Of a stretch of DNA of 64,000 nucleotides, positions 62,457 to 64,000 are shown piece after piece. Position 1 is the stretch's first letter; each line of letters begins with the position of its first letter. The notes under the pieces were generated by a model, which was not told the DNA's origin, made no database searches, and worked only from the letters and a program-made list of their open reading frames with translations. Source of the DNA: Pseudanabaena galeata CCNP1313 (GTDB lineage Bacteria > Cyanobacteriota > Cyanobacteriia > Pseudanabaenales > Pseudanabaenaceae). The DNA is taken from NCBI RefSeq assembly GCF_029910235.1, contig NZ_CP112874.1, positions 496,001 to 560,000 of the forward strand, written 5' to 3'. The translations under genes were made by a program, and so were the position numbers.

Positions 62457-62576
62457 GGGATAGATGCTACTTGCTACCAAGCAGCATCTGTTTGGTGGCA
62501 ATAACCCTGAATGCTTCAGCCCATACAGGCAAGTCATTGCATAAAGGAATTCAGCAGTTCGCGAGGCTGCATCTCC
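62457..62576 (-). ncRNA. Y RNA (Yrl-like) 3, degraded tRNA-like module
   Basis: 120 nt sharing the core TGACTTGCCT-GTAT-GGGCTGAAG and TTCAGGGTTATTGCC with copies 1 and 2. The ends can pair as AGATGC/GCATCT, with a D-arm-like GCAG/CTGC hairpin and a short CTTG/CAAG hairpin where the T-arm should be, but the TTCRA T-loop is absent. It is either a different Y RNA subtype or a decayed copy. Boundaries are approximate. Confidence 0.62.
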
Positions 62577-62722
62577 TTTCTCAATTGCTATACAACTACA
62601 TGATTAGTAACTGTAATGACAATCAGATTCGGTGTTCTACGCGCTTGAACTATGTCGCACTACATTTATACTACACGTACTACAAGAATGCAATAGCGAT
62701 CGCAAATTTATTTACAACTTCA

Positions 62723-62876
62723 CTTACAACACTCTGCGCTTACAGCTAAAGTCATAAAATTTGCGATTGAAGAACTTAATGGCAGGCATATTCGTAGGAT
62801 CGTTATCGACAAGCATTAAACGCACATTATCCTCAATCATGCGCTCAATAATTTTATCGACTAGGCGATCGGCTAT
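62723..62876 (-). pseudogene. GNAT acetyltransferase C-terminal remnant
   Basis: The minus-strand frame reads IADRLVDKIIERMIEDNVRL then MLVDNDPTNMPAIKFFNRKF, the typical end of a GNAT N-acetyltransferase. There is no start, and the frame is joined on its 5' side to transposase sequence at about 62880. Confidence 0.7.
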
Positions 62877-62889
62877 AGCGGTTTTCAAA

Positions 62890-63270
62890 TGAGCAAGAGC
62901 AAGGTAAATGATTATGTGGAGGCTGCCAAGTAAAATGTGTAAAGTTTAGAAACTTGATGTGGAGACGATCCTCGAAGAGGATAGCAAAGTGATTAAGAGC
63001 AGGTATCCAATCCCGAATCGGCATTGTCCATTTCTTAGAAATATTCCGCATCGCCAAATAAACGAGCTTGAAAGCTGCCTCATCGGACAGGAAAATCTGT
63101 TGAGATATAATCACTTTACGCATTGGGAAAACCAGTCAAACCATCAACGCAAGCAATCAAAATATCTTTGACTCCACGGTTATGAATTTCGGTGAGTACG
63201 GACAATCAGACTTTGGCTCCCTCATTGGGGGAAATCCACATATCCAGAAATTCCTTATACTTTTCACTTT
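62890..63270 (-). pseudogene. IS256-family transposase remnant
   Basis: Broken minus-strand frames encode MWISPNEGAK, LSVLTEIHNRGVKDILIACV with DGLTGFPNA (catalytic Asp region), and in another frame NISKKWTMPIRDWIPALNHF with AILFEDRL. Stops and frameshifts interrupt it. It is inserted in or adjacent to the GNAT remnant. Confidence 0.75.
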
Positions 63271-63311
63271 GAAAAACAGAATTTGCTTTTGACTGCTTCT
63301 TTATGAAAATA

Positions 63312-63385
63312 TGAACACAAGTGGACTCGAACCACCGACCCCCACGATGTCAACGTGGTACTCTAACCAACTGAGCTATGCGTTC
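63312..63385 (-). tRNA. tRNA-Val (anticodon GAC)
   Basis: A 74-nt cloverleaf on the minus strand: acceptor GAACGCA/TGTGTTC (one G-T pair) with discriminator A, D-arm GCTC-AGTTGGTTA-GAGT, anticodon stem CCACG/CGTGG with loop TTGACAT (anticodon GAC) and T-arm GGTGG-TTCGAGT-CCACT. It is a second valine isoacceptor in addition to TAC at 4165. CCA is not encoded. Confidence 0.95.
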
Positions 63386-63434
63386 TGACGGATTAATAAT
63401 ATAACATAGTGGAGTTATATTCAACAAAAAATCT

Positions 63435-63692
63435 ATGAAACTAATTTTGTATAGCAAGCAAGGATGCTGCCTCTGTGAAGGTTTGCTGACAAAATTACAA
63501 CAGGTTAAGCAAGTTGCCTTCGAGCTAGAAATTAGGGATATCACCAGTAACCCAGACTGGTTCGATCGCTATCAATACGAAATACCTGTACTGTGTCTGC
63601 TTAACGATCGCCAACAAGAACAGGAATTACCAAGATTTCCGCCGCGATCGCCTGTTGATAAATTAGAAGTATTACTTCAGCGCTATTGCTAA
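63435..63692 (+). CDS. Glutaredoxin-like (DUF836) protein
   Basis: An 85-residue thioredoxin-fold protein: LILYSKQGCCLCEGLLTKLQ (about 3-22, with a CCLC redox motif) and YEIPVLCLLNDRQ containing the cis-proline. It is the right size for DUF836/glutaredoxin family 2. Its physiological partner is unknown. It is convergent with proA, ending three bases before the proA stop. Confidence 0.85.
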   Translation: MKLILYSKQGCCLCEGLLTKLQQVKQVAFELEIRDITSNPDWFDRYQYEIPVLCLLNDRQQEQELPRFPPRSPVDKLEVLLQRYC

Positions 63693-63694
63693 AT

Positions 63695-64000
63695 TTATGG
63701 TATCCATGAATTTGTCAGCACTTGCTTAGTCGTCGTCAGTGCATAGATATCAATCACCCCCGGATATCTAGAAGCTCCCCGCGTTTTTAAGCTAGACATA
63801 CCCAAAGCAATTTTGGCATTGCCACTATCGTTAGGTTTAGAGCATCGACTAAAGCGACTATGGGCATTGACAAAGATCGTACTGCTATTAACGCGACTCA
63901 CAAAGTGATCTCGTTCAGATAAAGAATCTGTCAGCAATACATCGGCATGACCACTGCTGTACTGATTGATCCATGCGATCGCCTCTTCAGTGTCATTCAC
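63695..64000 (-). CDS. proA: Glutamate-5-semialdehyde dehydrogenase, C-terminal part
   Basis: The frame is open to the window edge, so the 5' end is missing. The 101 residues contain TEEAIAWINQYSSGHADVLL, TIFVNAHSRFSR and IALGMSSLKTRG, the C-terminal region of gamma-glutamyl phosphate reductase (ProA), which reduces glutamyl-5-phosphate in proline synthesis. The ending YALTTTKQVL also fits. The catalytic Cys lies upstream, outside the window. Confidence 0.88.
   Translation of the reverse strand: MNDTEEAIAWINQYSSGHADVLLTDSLSERDHFVSRVNSSTIFVNAHSRFSRCSKPNDSGNAKIALGMSSLKTRGASRYPGVIDIYALTTTKQVLTNSWIP

Noticed and set aside
61981-62576. tmRNA or three tRNA-Leu genes (TAA, TAG, CAG-like loops in the core)
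   Set aside because: CTTAAGG, TTTAGGG and TTCAGGG look like leucine anticodon loops, but the flanking bases do not pair as stems and the outer cloverleaf has its own D and T arms. A tmRNA would be far longer and lack a normal D-stem.
62471-62749. Plus-strand 92-codon frame
   Set aside because: Runs across the third Y RNA and AT-rich sequence; composition is not protein-like.
1-64000. CRISPR array, rRNA operon or prophage
   Set aside because: No regularly spaced direct repeats of 25-40 bp, no rRNA sequence and no phage structural genes were seen. The repeats found are dispersed hairpins.

Overview
This window is chromosomal DNA from a filamentous-type cyanobacterium, most likely of the Pseudanabaena group. 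The HIP1 octamer GCGATCGC is dense almost throughout. The housekeeping genes are cyanobacterial in kind: a pyrF-pyrE fusion, ndhB, the phylloquinone thioesterase menI, a Ycf19/YggT protein, an AMIN-M23 peptidase and a CHASE2-GGDEF-EAL protein. The genus is an inference from style and was not checked.

Layout. 1-9.1 kb: partial hemH, cobK, yggT, an 8-oxoguanine-deaminase-like amidohydrolase, tRNA-Val(TAC), a CHASE2-GGDEF-EAL protein and an ABC ATPase. 9.4-15.4 kb: broken toxin-antitoxin genes, an HNH nuclease, ndhB, a transposase remnant, a Uma2 nuclease and a ribbon-helix/PIN fusion. 15.6-28.6 kb: M48 protease, TPR-CHAT protein, PmbA/TldE, pentapeptide protein, IS630 and IS1634 remnants, DUF29, a Cys-rich YidD, DAHP synthase, menI plus a methyltransferase, and an LpxB-like protein. 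28.9-44.7 kb: HNH-like protein, decayed DUF433/DUF5615 genes, an HlyD-type protein, FHA-adenylate cyclase, AMIN-M23 peptidase, a GAF/cyanobacteriochrome-like GGDEF protein, pyrF-pyrE, a MerR regulator, creatininase and ruvB.

44.7-50.6 kb is the most striking part. It holds a divergent cassette: a four-helix membrane protein, a phosphorylase-TIR fusion, a TPR-CHAT protease-like protein and a NUDIX hydrolase. The cassette has no HIP1 octamer and lies between two ~118-bp, ~97% identical copies of the ruvB 3' end. It looks like a transferred anti-phage or stress-response island in which TIR-type NAD+ chemistry could signal to a CHAT protease. 50.7-58.5 kb is a junk-and-toxin zone: duplicated mazEF (one copy decayed), an intact IS4-family element with a 9-bp target duplication, three Uma2 genes sharing 3' tails, and DUF433/DUF5615. 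58.6-64 kb: type II NADH dehydrogenase, a Ro60 (TROVE) protein followed on the same strand by three ~120-nt RNAs best explained as bacterial Y RNAs with tRNA-like modules, tRNA-Val(GAC), a glutaredoxin-like protein and partial proA.

Intergenic space is packed with hairpin-forming MITE-like repeats, at least six families. Two have readable target-site duplications. One copy sits inside a partial duplication of the pyrF 5' region, so the intact pyrF locus 2.5 kb away preserves the empty site.
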